From contig JAFVAO010000066.1 of assembly GCA_017480445.1 (NCBI GenBank), positions 1 through 59,174 on the forward strand: a stretch of 59,174 nt of DNA. The letters run 5' to 3'. This document shows, piece after piece, positions 8,514-16,729 of this stretch (positions are counted from its first letter, which is position 1; each line of letters opens with the position of its first letter). This stretch comes from Lachnospiraceae bacterium. GTDB taxonomy: Bacteria > Bacillota > Clostridia > Lachnospirales > Lachnospiraceae. The position numbers and the translations under genes are program-made. The notes under the pieces are model-generated. The model did no database searches, was not told the origin of the DNA, and worked only from the letters and a program-made list of their open reading frames with translations.

Positions 8514-9857
8514 TTGAATAAAGATCTGACGGTGGGAAAGCCGGAGACGGTATTGTGGCAGTTTTGTCTGCCGTTGTTTGGCAGTATTATTTTTCAGCAA
8601 TTGTATAATATCGCGGACAGTCTGGTCGCGGGGAAATTTATCGGAGAGCACGCGCTTGCGGCAGTGGGAAATAGTTATGAGATCACGCTGATCTTCATCG
8701 CATTTGCATTTGGCTGCAACATTGGTTGTTCTGTGGTGGTGTCGATGTTTTTCGGAGCGAAGCAGTACCGGGAAATGAAGACGGCAGTGTCGACGGCGAT
8801 GATCGCAAGTGGAGTGCTGTGTGGCTGTCTGATGCTATTGGGCATCGTCTTTTGCGGGGCGATGCTCGATCTGATTCATACGCCGCAGGAGGTGCTGGCG
8901 GACTCGAAATTATATCTGGACATTTATATCTGGGGACTGCCGTTTGTATTTTTCTATAATATCGCGACGGGGATTTTTTCGGCGATGGGGGATTCGAAGA
9001 CGCCGTTTTATTTTCTGGCGGTGTCTTCGTGCGTGAACATTGCGATGGATATCTGGTTTGTGGCTGGATTTCAGATGGGTGTCGCAGGTGTGGCGTGGGC
9101 AACGTTTATCTGTCAGGGCGTAAGCTGTCTGGCCGCGGTGTATGTGGTGGTGCGCAGACTGCGGCAGATCGATACGGCAGGGAGAGGTGAGCTGTTTTCG
9201 TGGCCAATCTGTGCACGGATCGCAAAGGTGGCGATCCCGAGTATCCTGCAGCAGAGTTTTATCTCCGTTGGCAATATCGTGATCCAGGGTGTGATCAACG
9301 GATTCGGACCGGGAGTGATGGCGGGATATTCCGCGGCGATCAAGTTGAATAACTTGGTGATTACGTCGTTTACGACGCTGGGGAACGGTATCTCGAACTA
9401 TACGGCACAGAACATTGGCGCCGGCAAGAAAGAGCGTGTTCGCGAGGGCTTTCAGGCCGGTCTGAAGCTGGTATGGATCCTGTGTGTGCCGCTTGCGATA
9501 CTGTATTTTGCGGGTGGAAAGTTCTTGCTGCTTCTGTTTATGAAGGAGCCTTCGGCGGAGGCGATCGACTCCGGTATTCAATTCCTGCGGATCGTGGCTC
9601 CCTTCTATTTTGTAGTCTCCACCAAGCTGGTGGCGGATGGAGTTCTGCGCGGTGCAAGCCTCATGGGCAGATTTATGATCGCGACATTCACGGATCTGAT
9701 CCTGCGTGTGGTGCTGGCGATCGTGCTGTCCGGTACGGCGCTTGGCGCGACCGGAATCTGGTGCGCATGGCCGGTGGGCTGGTCGATTGCCACGGTATTG
9801 TCCGTGCTGTTCTACAGACGCAGCGTTAAAACAAGATATGGCGAACATACACAATAA
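8514..9857 (+). CDS. MATE-family multidrug/metabolite efflux transporter
   Basis: This polytopic inner-membrane antiporter of about 447 residues belongs to the MatE family (two homologous six-helix halves), which exports cationic drugs or metabolites using Na+ or H+ gradients. The start of the first half is typical: LNKDLTVGKPETVLWQFCLP followed by FGSIIFQQLYNIADSL. The second half begins near VAIPSILQQSFISVGN. The frame stays open upstream to 8385, but that region contains the promoter. The TTG at 8514, with GAGGGAG 9 nt upstream, fits the family N terminus. An ATG at 8484 is the alternative. The last codons run into a palindromic repeat. Confidence 0.85.
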   Translation: MNKDLTVGKPETVLWQFCLPLFGSIIFQQLYNIADSLVAGKFIGEHALAAVGNSYEITLIFIAFAFGCNIGCSVVVSMFFGAKQYREMKTAVSTAMIASGVLCGCLMLLGIVFCGAMLDLIHTPQEVLADSKLYLDIYIWGLPFVFFYNIATGIFSAMGDSKTPFYFLAVSSCVNIAMDIWFVAGFQMGVAGVAWATFICQGVSCLAAVYVVVRRLRQIDTAGRGELFSWPICARIAKVAIPSILQQSFISVGNIVIQGVINGFGPGVMAGYSAAIKLNNLVITSFTTLGNGISNYTAQNIGAGKKERVREGFQAGLKLVWILCVPLAILYFAGGKFLLLLFMKEPSAEAIDSGIQFLRIVAPFYFVVSTKLVADGVLRGASLMGRFMIATFTDLILRVVLAIVLSGTALGATGIWCAWPVGWSIATVLSVLFYRRSVKTRYGEHTQ

Positions 9858-9898
9858 GATTATGAGTCCGAATAATCGTTTGTGTATTTCGCCATATC
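9835..9898. repeat. Short palindromic MITE-like repeat (copy 1)
   Basis: A 64-bp imperfect inverted repeat has outer arms GATATGGCGAA / TTCGCCATATC (perfect 11 bp). These continue inward as ATACACAA / TTGTGTAT and GATTAT / ATAATC. It covers the last seven codons and stop of the MATE gene. Its arms match those of the longer element at 25262-25412 (shared right-arm sense ACACAAACGATTATTCGGA), so both belong to one dispersed family. As RNA it would fold into a long hairpin and could terminate both convergent transcripts. Confidence 0.65.
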
Positions 9899-9932
9899 GT
9901 AACTTGTGCATATTAACCTGTGCACACGCTTT

Positions 9933-11465
9933 TTACTTCTCGTTTACACTCTCAAACTCTGCCACAATCTGCTTCTCCGGCTTCGCCGTCACCAGCGATA
10001 CAACCAGAATCACGACGGTAGACACGATGAACGCGGGCAGCAGCTCATAAATATTCCAGGCACCGCCCAAAGGACGTATCAGGAATTTCCAGATAAAGAT
10101 CATCACGCCGCCCGACACCATACCTGCAATTGCACCGGCCTTGGTGGTGCGCTTCCAGAACAGAGAGAAGAGCATCAGCGGACCGAAAGCCGCGCCGAAG
10201 CCTGCCCATGCAAAGGATACGATAGTAAATACGGAACTGTTCGGATTCCAGGCGAGCAATATGCCGATGATTGCGATCACGGCCACAGTGGCGCGGGCAT
10301 AGCGCATTGCCTGTTTTTCCTCCATCTTGATGTGCAGAAAGTCCTGCAGAATATTCTGAGAGAAGCTGGAGGACGCCTGCAACAGCTGGGAGTCTGCGGT
10401 GGACATGGTACATGCGAGGATACCTGCCATGACCAGTCCGGCGATCAATGCGAAGAACACGCCTCTCTGGCTTAAAATATTCGCCAACTGGATAACAACC
10501 GTCTCGGAGTCAGCGCTTGAATTCAGATAAGGGATCAAACCATTTTTGGATACAGCATTGCCGACAACGCCGATCAAAACAGCCACACTCATGGAGATCA
10601 CGACCCAGACACTTGCGATGCGTCTCGAAAGGGTCAGCTCGCGCTCGTCGCGGATGGCCATGAAGCGTAGCAGGATGTGGGGCATACCGAAGTAGCCCAG
10701 TCCCCAGGCCAACGTGGAAATGACGGAGAGGAAGCCGTAGTGCACAGCGGATCCGCTCTCGGGATCATACATGGCGTTCATGTTGAGGTAGCCGCTCAAG
10801 GATTGCGCGTTTGCCACGACGTTATCCCAGCCGCCGGCGTAGCCGATGCCGAACAGTACGATGGCGATCAAAGCAAAGGTCATCACAATACTCTGCATCA
10901 GGTCTGTGGTGGACACAGCGAGGAATCCGCCGATCACGGTGTAAGCCACCACTACGGCGCCGCCCACGATCATGGCAACATGGTAGTCAATGCCGAACAG
11001 GGAATTGAACAGGGTACCAATGGCCTTGAAACCGGATGCGGTGTAAGGGATAAAGAAGATCAGGATCACCAGCGCCGCGATACAGGAGAGAATGTTTCTC
11101 TCATCGTGATAGCGCTTGGAGAAAAAGTCCGGAATGGTGATAGCGCCGATTTTCTCGGAGTAACGTCTCAGACGCTTGGATACCAGCAGCCAGTTCAAAT
11201 AGGTTCCGGCTGCCAGACCAATGATGGTCCAACCGACGTCACAGATACCGGTCAGATATGCCAGACCGGGCAGTCCCATGAGCAGGTAACTGCTCATGTC
11301 GGAGGCCTCCGCACTCATGGCGGTGACCAGAGGTCCGATCTTGCGTCCGCCCAGGTAGAACTCATCCACGGATTTGCCGCTTCCCTTTTTGTTGGAAGCA
11401 AAACCGATGTAGAGCATCAGCGCAAGATAGAGGACCATGACAATGTTAATACTGATTTGTCTCAT
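9933..11465 (-). CDS. putP: Sodium/proline symporter
   Basis: This sodium:solute symporter (SSS family) of 510 residues with about 13 membrane helices imports L-proline with Na+. The N terminus carries DEFYLGGRKIGPLVTAMSA followed by SDMSSYLLMGLPG, the classic PutP substrate/Na+ region. The AGILACTMSTADSQLL segment (about residue 345) is the conserved second Na+-site helix. The start has AAGGAG 8 nt upstream. It is convergent with the MATE gene and divergent from the lipase-like gene. A specific proline substrate is inferred from overall similarity; another SSS substrate is possible. Confidence 0.88.
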   Translation of the reverse strand: MRQISINIVMVLYLALMLYIGFASNKKGSGKSVDEFYLGGRKIGPLVTAMSAEASDMSSYLLMGLPGLAYLTGICDVGWTIIGLAAGTYLNWLLVSKRLRRYSEKIGAITIPDFFSKRYHDERNILSCIAALVILIFFIPYTASGFKAIGTLFNSLFGIDYHVAMIVGGAVVVAYTVIGGFLAVSTTDLMQSIVMTFALIAIVLFGIGYAGGWDNVVANAQSLSGYLNMNAMYDPESGSAVHYGFLSVISTLAWGLGYFGMPHILLRFMAIRDERELTLSRRIASVWVVISMSVAVLIGVVGNAVSKNGLIPYLNSSADSETVVIQLANILSQRGVFFALIAGLVMAGILACTMSTADSQLLQASSSFSQNILQDFLHIKMEEKQAMRYARATVAVIAIIGILLAWNPNSSVFTIVSFAWAGFGAAFGPLMLFSLFWKRTTKAGAIAGMVSGGVMIFIWKFLIRPLGGAWNIYELLPAFIVSTVVILVVSLVTAKPEKQIVAEFESVNEK

Positions 11466-11598
11466 ATTGTTTCTCCTTCTTAATGTTTTCTCATGAAATG
11501 TTTTTCAAAAAATTTCACACTTTTCTACAATACCATAAGTTTACGGTTAAGAAAAGAAAAACTTTCAAATAATTGTCGCTTTTTGCCGTGAGGGGTGC

Positions 11599-11616
11599 TA
11601 TAATCGTTCCCGGAAC
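11599..11616 (+). promoter_or_regulatory. Extended -10 promoter plus small palindrome before the lipase-like gene
   Basis: TGCTATAAT (TATAAT at 11599-11604) is an extended -10 element. The nearest -35-like TTGTCG is 20 nt away. GTTCCCGGAAC (11606-11616), a perfect odd palindrome, overlaps the expected transcription start and might be an operator. The ATG is 57 nt downstream of the palindrome. Confidence 0.5.
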
Positions 11617-11672
11617 AACTGCGCCGAAAATTGGCCGGAAGCGGATGAAACGGTTGTAGAGGAGGATGTGAG

Positions 11673-12854
11673 ATGGCGCGTCTGAGATGGTGCCGTATTG
11701 GCTGTATTATATTGATGTTATTCTGTGTTACGGTGATCCCGGCGGGACTGTATCTGATCCTGGGATTCTGTGGATTTTTTGCCGAGCTGGGGAGCGTGCT
11801 GGACAACACGACCTATTGGCTGTTAAAGTTATTGGGCGTGCTGCTCATTGAAAATATTATTTTCTGGACGGGTATGTTGTTGGTGTATGCGACGTCGAAG
11901 CAGTTGGGCGTGCGCTGGAGAGTGCTGGGGCTTGTGTGCGGACTGATTCCGATTGCACATCTGGTGATGTTGTATGTGATCCTCAAGACTGCGTGGCTGG
12001 AGGTGAATACGGAGACGGCGCGCATCAAGCGGAACCGGAAGCGGCATGATGCGCAGATTTGTAAGACGAAGTATCCGCTCCTGTTGGTGCATGGGGTGTT
12101 TTTCAGAGATTTCGAGCACTTGAATTATTGGGGGCGTGTGCCGGAGGAGCTGGAGGAAAACGGTGCGACGCTCTATTACGGCAATCATAACAGCGCGTCG
12201 GCGGTGGATGAGAGTGCGAAGGAGTTGGAGCAGCGGATCCTGGCGATTGTGCAGGAGACAGGCTGCGAGAAGCTGAACGTGATCGCCCATTCCAAGGGCG
12301 GTCTGGATATGCGGACGGCGCTTGCCAAGACGTCTGTTGCGCCGTATATCGCGTCGCTCACCACAGTGAACACGCCGCACAGAGGGTGTGAGTTCGCGGA
12401 TTATCTGCTGGGGAAGGTGCCGCAGAAGCAAAAGGAGACGGTGGCCGCAGCCTACAATGCGGGTGCTGCGGCGCTCGGGGATGTGAATCCGGATTTCCTG
12501 GCGGCCGTGTATGATCTGACCAGTGAAAACTGTGCGAAGCGCAACGAGGAGGTCAAGGATGTCCCGGGCGTGTATTATCAGTCGGTGGGATCTAAGCTGA
12601 ATAAGCCGGCATCGGGGCGGTTCCCCTTAAATCTGACCTATTATCTGGTGAAGTATTTTGACGGAGCCAATGACGGACTGGTCGGGGAGAAATCCTTTCC
12701 CTGGGGGGAGCGTTATCAGTTCCTGCAGGTGCCTGGAAAGCGCGGCATCTCGCACGGGGATTTGATCGACTTAAACAGGGAGAATTTCCCGGGATTTGAT
12801 GTGCGGGAATTTTATGTGCAGCTGGTGGCGGATCTGAAGAACAGAGGGTTTTAG
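11673..12854 (+). CDS. Membrane-anchored triacylglycerol lipase-like alpha/beta hydrolase
   Basis: The protein has 393 residues. Three hydrophobic segments (about 9-36, 50-74 and 83-105) anchor the N terminus; the alpha/beta-hydrolase domain starts near residue 135. PLLLVHGVFFRDF forms the oxyanion-hole region. AHSKGG with Ser207 is the nucleophile elbow, DGANDGLVGE supplies a candidate acid, and ISHGDLID the His. The elbow has Ala where GHSQGG is typical, and Lys after Ser. It resembles bacterial triacylglycerol lipases that act on esters. The active site may face the cytosol or outside depending on topology, which I cannot fix. It starts a run with folC 3 nt downstream. Confidence 0.75.
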   Translation: MARLRWCRIGCIILMLFCVTVIPAGLYLILGFCGFFAELGSVLDNTTYWLLKLLGVLLIENIIFWTGMLLVYATSKQLGVRWRVLGLVCGLIPIAHLVMLYVILKTAWLEVNTETARIKRNRKRHDAQICKTKYPLLLVHGVFFRDFEHLNYWGRVPEELEENGATLYYGNHNSASAVDESAKELEQRILAIVQETGCEKLNVIAHSKGGLDMRTALAKTSVAPYIASLTTVNTPHRGCEFADYLLGKVPQKQKETVAAAYNAGAAALGDVNPDFLAAVYDLTSENCAKRNEEVKDVPGVYYQSVGSKLNKPASGRFPLNLTYYLVKYFDGANDGLVGEKSFPWGERYQFLQVPGKRGISHGDLIDLNRENFPGFDVREFYVQLVADLKNRGF

Positions 12855-12860
12855 GCAGTG

Positions 12861-14258
12861 ATGAAAAAGCAAGCGATTACGACCTATCAGGAGGCGGTGG
12901 ACTATCTGTATGAAATCCCCCGCTTCACAGCGAAGCATGCGCTCGAGGACACGAAGGCGCATCTGGTCAGGCTGGGGTCACCGGACCAAACAGTCAGGAA
13001 TATCATTCATGTGGCGGGCACCAACGGAAAGGGATCCGTGTGCACGTACCTGCGCTATTGTCTGGAGGAGGCGGGATATCGTGTGGCGGTATTTACTTCG
13101 CCGCATCTGGTGGACATCAGAGAGCGCTTCGTGGTGGACGGGCACATGATCGGCGAGGAGGATTTTCTGCGCCTGTTTTTACAGGTCTATGACAGTCTGG
13201 ACTGGACGTGCGCGGAGCAATACCATCCGACGTATTTTGAGTATTTGTTTTTGATGGCGATGCTGTATTTTGCGGAGGTACAGCCGGATTATTGCATTCT
13301 GGAGACGGGGCTGGGCGGCAGGCTGGACGCCACCAACGCGGTGGCGGAGAAGGCGTTGACGATCATCACGCGCATCGGGTTGGATCACACGGAATATCTG
13401 GGCGATACGCTTGCGCAGATCGCGTGGGAGAAGGCCGGCATTATGCGGCAGGGGGTGCCGGTTGTGTATTGCGATGCGGTGCCTGAGGCGTCGGCTGTTT
13501 TTGTAGAAAGAGCGAAAAAATTGCAGATTGAGAGCTATCCTGTGTCGAAAAAGGACTACGCTTTCTCGAAATTTGAAAATAAAAGCATTGATTTTTCCTT
13601 GCATACTCGCTATTATGGTTATATTGGAGTTACTTTGCGCACCATGGCGCGTTACCAGATGGAAAACGCGGCGATTGCGGTGCGGGGACTCGAGGTGCTT
13701 TCGGATGCGGCGGCAGTCGCTGCGGGGCAGGAGCCGATGTGTATGGCGGAACGAAAGCCGGTGCGCACAGCGGAACAGAAGCCGCTCTGTACGGCGGAGC
13801 AGATCCGCACAGGGCTTCGGAAAGCATTTTGGCAGGGGCGCATGGAGGAGATCCTTCCGGAGGTGTTTGTGGACGGCGCCCACAATGCGGACGGTATCCG
13901 GGCATTTCTGGATACGGTCAAGGCGGACGGCTGCACAGAAAGCGGCCGGAAGCGGACACTGATTTTCAGTGTTGTACAGGATAAAGATTACAAGTCGATG
14001 ATAAGACAGGTGCTTGCGGCGGAAGTATTTGACCGGATTTATGTGGCGCACATGCAGTCGAAGCGTGCGGCGGATCCGGAGCAGATACGTCTTGCGTGGG
14101 AACAGGGCGAGACGAAGGTGCAGATTGTGATCTGTGAGGATGTGCGGGAAGCGCTGCGGCGTGCGGTTGCGGTGCAGGAAGGCGACCGGATCTATGTGGC
14201 TGGCAGCCTGTATCTTGTCGGTGAGATAAAGGAGTTTTTGGAGCATGATCAATTTTGA
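12861..14258 (+). CDS. folC: Folylpolyglutamate synthase / dihydrofolate synthase
   Basis: This ATP-dependent Mur-ligase-family enzyme adds glutamate to (dihydro)folate; it has 465 residues. HVAGTNGKGSVCTYLR near residue 55 is the P-loop. TSPHLVDIRERF and TGLGGRLDATNAV are further family signatures, and the C-terminal domain begins near VFVDGAHNADG. The ATG at 12861 is preferred over a GTG one codon earlier. An insertion just before the C-terminal domain contains three tandem 8-residue repeats (PMCMAERK, PVRTAEQK, PLCTAEQI), unusual for FolC. It follows the lipase-like gene almost without gap and overlaps the next small gene by 14 nt. Confidence 0.93.
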   Translation: MKKQAITTYQEAVDYLYEIPRFTAKHALEDTKAHLVRLGSPDQTVRNIIHVAGTNGKGSVCTYLRYCLEEAGYRVAVFTSPHLVDIRERFVVDGHMIGEEDFLRLFLQVYDSLDWTCAEQYHPTYFEYLFLMAMLYFAEVQPDYCILETGLGGRLDATNAVAEKALTIITRIGLDHTEYLGDTLAQIAWEKAGIMRQGVPVVYCDAVPEASAVFVERAKKLQIESYPVSKKDYAFSKFENKSIDFSLHTRYYGYIGVTLRTMARYQMENAAIAVRGLEVLSDAAAVAAGQEPMCMAERKPVRTAEQKPLCTAEQIRTGLRKAFWQGRMEEILPEVFVDGAHNADGIRAFLDTVKADGCTESGRKRTLIFSVVQDKDYKSMIRQVLAAEVFDRIYVAHMQSKRAADPEQIRLAWEQGETKVQIVICEDVREALRRAVAVQEGDRIYVAGSLYLVGEIKEFLEHDQF

Positions 14259-14394
14259 AGAGGAACTGAAGAAATTTCATCCCAGTCTTGAGGTGGAGGA
14301 CGCCGAGGAGGCGATCTATAATCAGGATTTGACGGATATGGCGGATCTTTTGGTGAAGATGATACAGGAATACGAGGAGAAACAGGGCAACTAG
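14245..14394 (+). CDS. Small acidic protein downstream of folC (49 aa)
   Basis: This short gene overlaps the folC 3' end by 14 nt in another frame. AAGGAG lies about 9 nt before its ATG. The product begins MINFEEELKKFHPSLEVEDA, is highly acidic and probably all alpha-helical, and has no membrane segment. The ribosome site, position between folC and the TPR gene, and tight spacing (13 nt to the next ATG) argue that it is real. I know no function. A helical adaptor-like role is possible but only a guess. Confidence 0.6.
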   Translation: MINFEEELKKFHPSLEVEDAEEAIYNQDLTDMADLLVKMIQEYEEKQGN

Positions 14395-14407
14395 CGGAGG
14401 AGAAAAC

Positions 14408-15814
14408 ATGTTTTGTTATCATTGCGGCGCACAGCTGTCAGAACAACATGATTTTTGTACCGCATGCGGGGCGGATGTATCTCTTTACAAAAAGATCATG
14501 TATGTGGCGAACCGGTTTTATAATGACGGGTTGGAGAAGGCCACGGTCAGAGATCTGACCGGTGCAATCACCAGTCTGCGGCAGTGTTTAAAATTTAATA
14601 AGAATCATGTGGAGGCGCGGAACCTCTTAGGGTTGGTGTATTTTGAGACCGGCGAGGTGGTCGCGGCCATGAGCGAGTGGGTCATCAGCAAGAATCTGCG
14701 TCCGGAGAAAAATATTGCGGACGACTATATCGGACTGCTACAGTCCAATGCATCGCGGCTGGACGCCCTCAATCAGACGATCAAAAAATACAATCAGGCG
14801 TATGCCTACTGTGTGCAGGAGAGCAAGGATCTCGCGGTGATCCAGTTAAAGAAGGTGCTTTCCCTGAATCCGAAATTCATCCGGGCACATCAGCTGCTGG
14901 CGCTTTTATATATGGACAGCGAGCAGTGGGAGCGGGCGCAGAGAGAGCTGACGAAGTGTGCGGCGATTGATCGCAACAATACAATGACGCTGCGGTATCT
15001 CAAGGAAGTGGAAATGATGCTGCTGCCGGACGAGAATGTCAAGCAGCCCCTGAAGCGGAAAAAGGAAGAAGCGGTTCGCTATCAGAGTGACAATGAGATC
15101 ATCATTCAGCCCATGAATGTGAAGGAGCCCAAGAGCGGCAATGCCGCGACACTTTTGAATGTCGGGATCGGTCTGGTCATCGGTCTGGCGGCATGTTATT
15201 TCCTGGTGGTGCCGGCGAAGGTGGGTGAGGTTCGGGCCGAAGCGCAGCAGACGATCACAGAGATCGCCAATCAGTCGGACGCCAAGACCAGCCGTATTCA
15301 GGAACTGGAGGCATCCATGAAAAAGCTGCAGGAGGAAAATGACAACCTGAACAGCGAGCTGGAGGGCTATGTGGGAGACGACGGCACGCTCAAGACCATT
15401 GATGAGTTGTTGTCGGCAGGAACGATTTATCTGCAGACGCAGAACGCGGAGGAGGCGGCGACGCATCTGGAGAATATCGCAGCGAGCGTCAATGTGGATG
15501 AGACTTCGGAGGCGTTCCAGAATCTGTATCAGACATTGCTTGCAGCCATCGGACCGGAGCTCGCCACGACTTATTACGACGGCGGTCTCGCGGTATACCG
15601 CAATGAGGATTTCACAGCGGCCATCGAGCAGCTGGGCAAGGCAGTCTACTATGATCCGACCAATGCGGAGGCATTGTATTATCTGGGACAGGCCTATCGC
15701 CGCAGCGGAGATAAGGAAAATGCTGCAGTGATCTATGAGAAGGTCATCGACCTGTTCCCGGGTACCCAGAATGCCGCCAACGCGCAGCGCTATCTGGAGG
15801 AGATGGGACAGTAA
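14408..15814 (+). CDS. Zinc-ribbon, TPR-repeat membrane protein
   Basis: The 468-residue protein begins with a zinc ribbon (Cys3, Cys6, Cys17, Cys20). TPR-like helices follow at about residues 45-205 (for example EARNLLGLVYFETGEVVAAM). One membrane helix is at about 247-267 (VGIGLVIGLAACYFLVV). A coiled coil lies at about 285-320, and a second TPR block at about 330-468 (AEALYYLGQAYRRSGDKENA) is presumably on the other side of the membrane. GGAGGAG precedes the ATG. It probably acts as a scaffold that links cytosolic and extracytosolic partners. It is directly upstream of spoIIA but separated by a terminator, so co-function is uncertain. Confidence 0.75.
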   Translation: MFCYHCGAQLSEQHDFCTACGADVSLYKKIMYVANRFYNDGLEKATVRDLTGAITSLRQCLKFNKNHVEARNLLGLVYFETGEVVAAMSEWVISKNLRPEKNIADDYIGLLQSNASRLDALNQTIKKYNQAYAYCVQESKDLAVIQLKKVLSLNPKFIRAHQLLALLYMDSEQWERAQRELTKCAAIDRNNTMTLRYLKEVEMMLLPDENVKQPLKRKKEEAVRYQSDNEIIIQPMNVKEPKSGNAATLLNVGIGLVIGLAACYFLVVPAKVGEVRAEAQQTITEIANQSDAKTSRIQELEASMKKLQEENDNLNSELEGYVGDDGTLKTIDELLSAGTIYLQTQNAEEAATHLENIAASVNVDETSEAFQNLYQTLLAAIGPELATTYYDGGLAVYRNEDFTAAIEQLGKAVYYDPTNAEALYYLGQAYRRSGDKENAAVIYEKVIDLFPGTQNAANAQRYLEEMGQ

Positions 15815-15850
15815 ACCAACTAAAGAGAATCACCCAAATTACGAAAGAGA

Positions 15851-15885
15851 AGAATCTATAGCATATGCTGTAGATTCTTTTTTTG
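15851..15885 (+). terminator. Intrinsic terminator after the TPR gene
   Basis: AGAATCTATAGC and GCTGTAGATTCT pair over 12 bp (one G-U) around an ATAT loop, followed by a run of seven T. It separates the TPR gene from the spoIIA operon. Confidence 0.85.
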
Positions 15886-15923
15886 ACTTAAACAGGTTTT
15901 CACAATCGGAAGGGGAAGAGTTC

Positions 15924-16229
15924 ATGGAAGAGTTTCAGATCATTGAAAACTATCTGATGGTACGGCTGCCGGAGGAGGTGGATCACCACCGCGCGGACTA
16001 TATCTGCCGCAAAGCCGATCGCTATCTTCTGGATCAGAAGGTGGAGCATATCGTGTTTGATTTCGAGGACACAAGATTTATGGATTCTTCGGGGATCGGA
16101 ATTATACTGGGACGTTATCGAAAGATTTCCTGTTTTGGAGGAAAGGTGTACGCCATCCATGTGGACAAAAAGGTGGAGCGGATGTTCCGCATGGCGGGAT
16201 TAAACAAAATTGTGGAGGTGCTGGCATGA
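15924..16229 (+). CDS. spoIIAA: Anti-sigma F factor antagonist (STAS domain)
   Basis: SpoIIAA releases sigma F in the forespore by binding SpoIIAB when it is unphosphorylated. The 101-residue product has the STAS fold; RFMDSSGIGIILGRY carries the phosphorylated serine (Ser55 or Ser56). The longer upstream reading crosses the terminator and lacks a ribosome site. The ATG at 15924 has AAGGGGAAGAG just upstream. The stop overlaps the spoIIAB start (ATGA). The promoter, expected to be sigma-H type, is not obvious in the 38 nt after the terminator. Confidence 0.93.
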   Translation: MEEFQIIENYLMVRLPEEVDHHRADYICRKADRYLLDQKVEHIVFDFEDTRFMDSSGIGIILGRYRKISCFGGKVYAIHVDKKVERMFRMAGLNKIVEVLA

Positions 16230-16726
16230 ACAGTGAAAAGAATGAGATGGAGCTTAGCTTTGACGCGGTGTCGGAGAATGAGAGCTTTGCACGCGTGGCG
16301 GTGGCGGCGTTTGTGACGCATATCAATCCGACGTTGGAGGAGATCGATGATGTAAAAACAGCGGTGTCGGAGGCGGTGACCAACGCAATCATCCACGGGT
16401 ATGAGAATTACAGAGGCTATGTAAAGGGCGGCGAGGGAGAGCGGCCGGTTCCGGTACATCAGGGGAAGGTGTATGTGCGCTGTCGTCTGGAGGGCGACGT
16501 GCTACATATCGAGGTGCAGGATCAGGGAAAGGGTATCGCGGACATTGCGCGCGCGATGGAACCGATGTACACCTCACGGCCGGAGCTGGACAGATCCGGC
16601 ATGGGATTTTCTTTTATGGAGGCGTTCATGGATGACCTGGAGGTGGAGAGCAGACCTGCCGCGGGCACCATTGTGCGCATGACCAAAAAACTGGGATCGA
16701 CATCGTGGATCGCCTGCGGGGAATAG
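16226..16726 (+). CDS. spoIIAB: Anti-sigma F factor, serine kinase
   Basis: This GHKL-type ATPase/kinase sequesters sigma F and phosphorylates SpoIIAA. EAVTNAIIHGY is the N-box with the Mg-binding Asn; VQDQGKGIAD and RSGMGFSFME are the G1 and G2 boxes. At 166 residues it is about 20 longer than the Bacillus protein. The extra residues lie at about 56-72 (KGGEGERPVPVHQG) right after the N-box helix, together with a short C-terminal tail. It overlaps spoIIAA by 4 nt and lies 3 nt from sigF, so all three are co-translated. Confidence 0.94.
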   Translation: MNSEKNEMELSFDAVSENESFARVAVAAFVTHINPTLEEIDDVKTAVSEAVTNAIIHGYENYRGYVKGGEGERPVPVHQGKVYVRCRLEGDVLHIEVQDQGKGIADIARAMEPMYTSRPELDRSGMGFSFMEAFMDDLEVESRPAAGTIVRMTKKLGSTSWIACGE

Positions 16727-16729
16727 CCT

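Noticed and set aside
15735-15923. N-terminal extension of SpoIIAA by 63 codons
   Set aside because: It runs through the upstream TPR gene in another frame and through a terminator; SpoIIAA of normal length starts at 15924.
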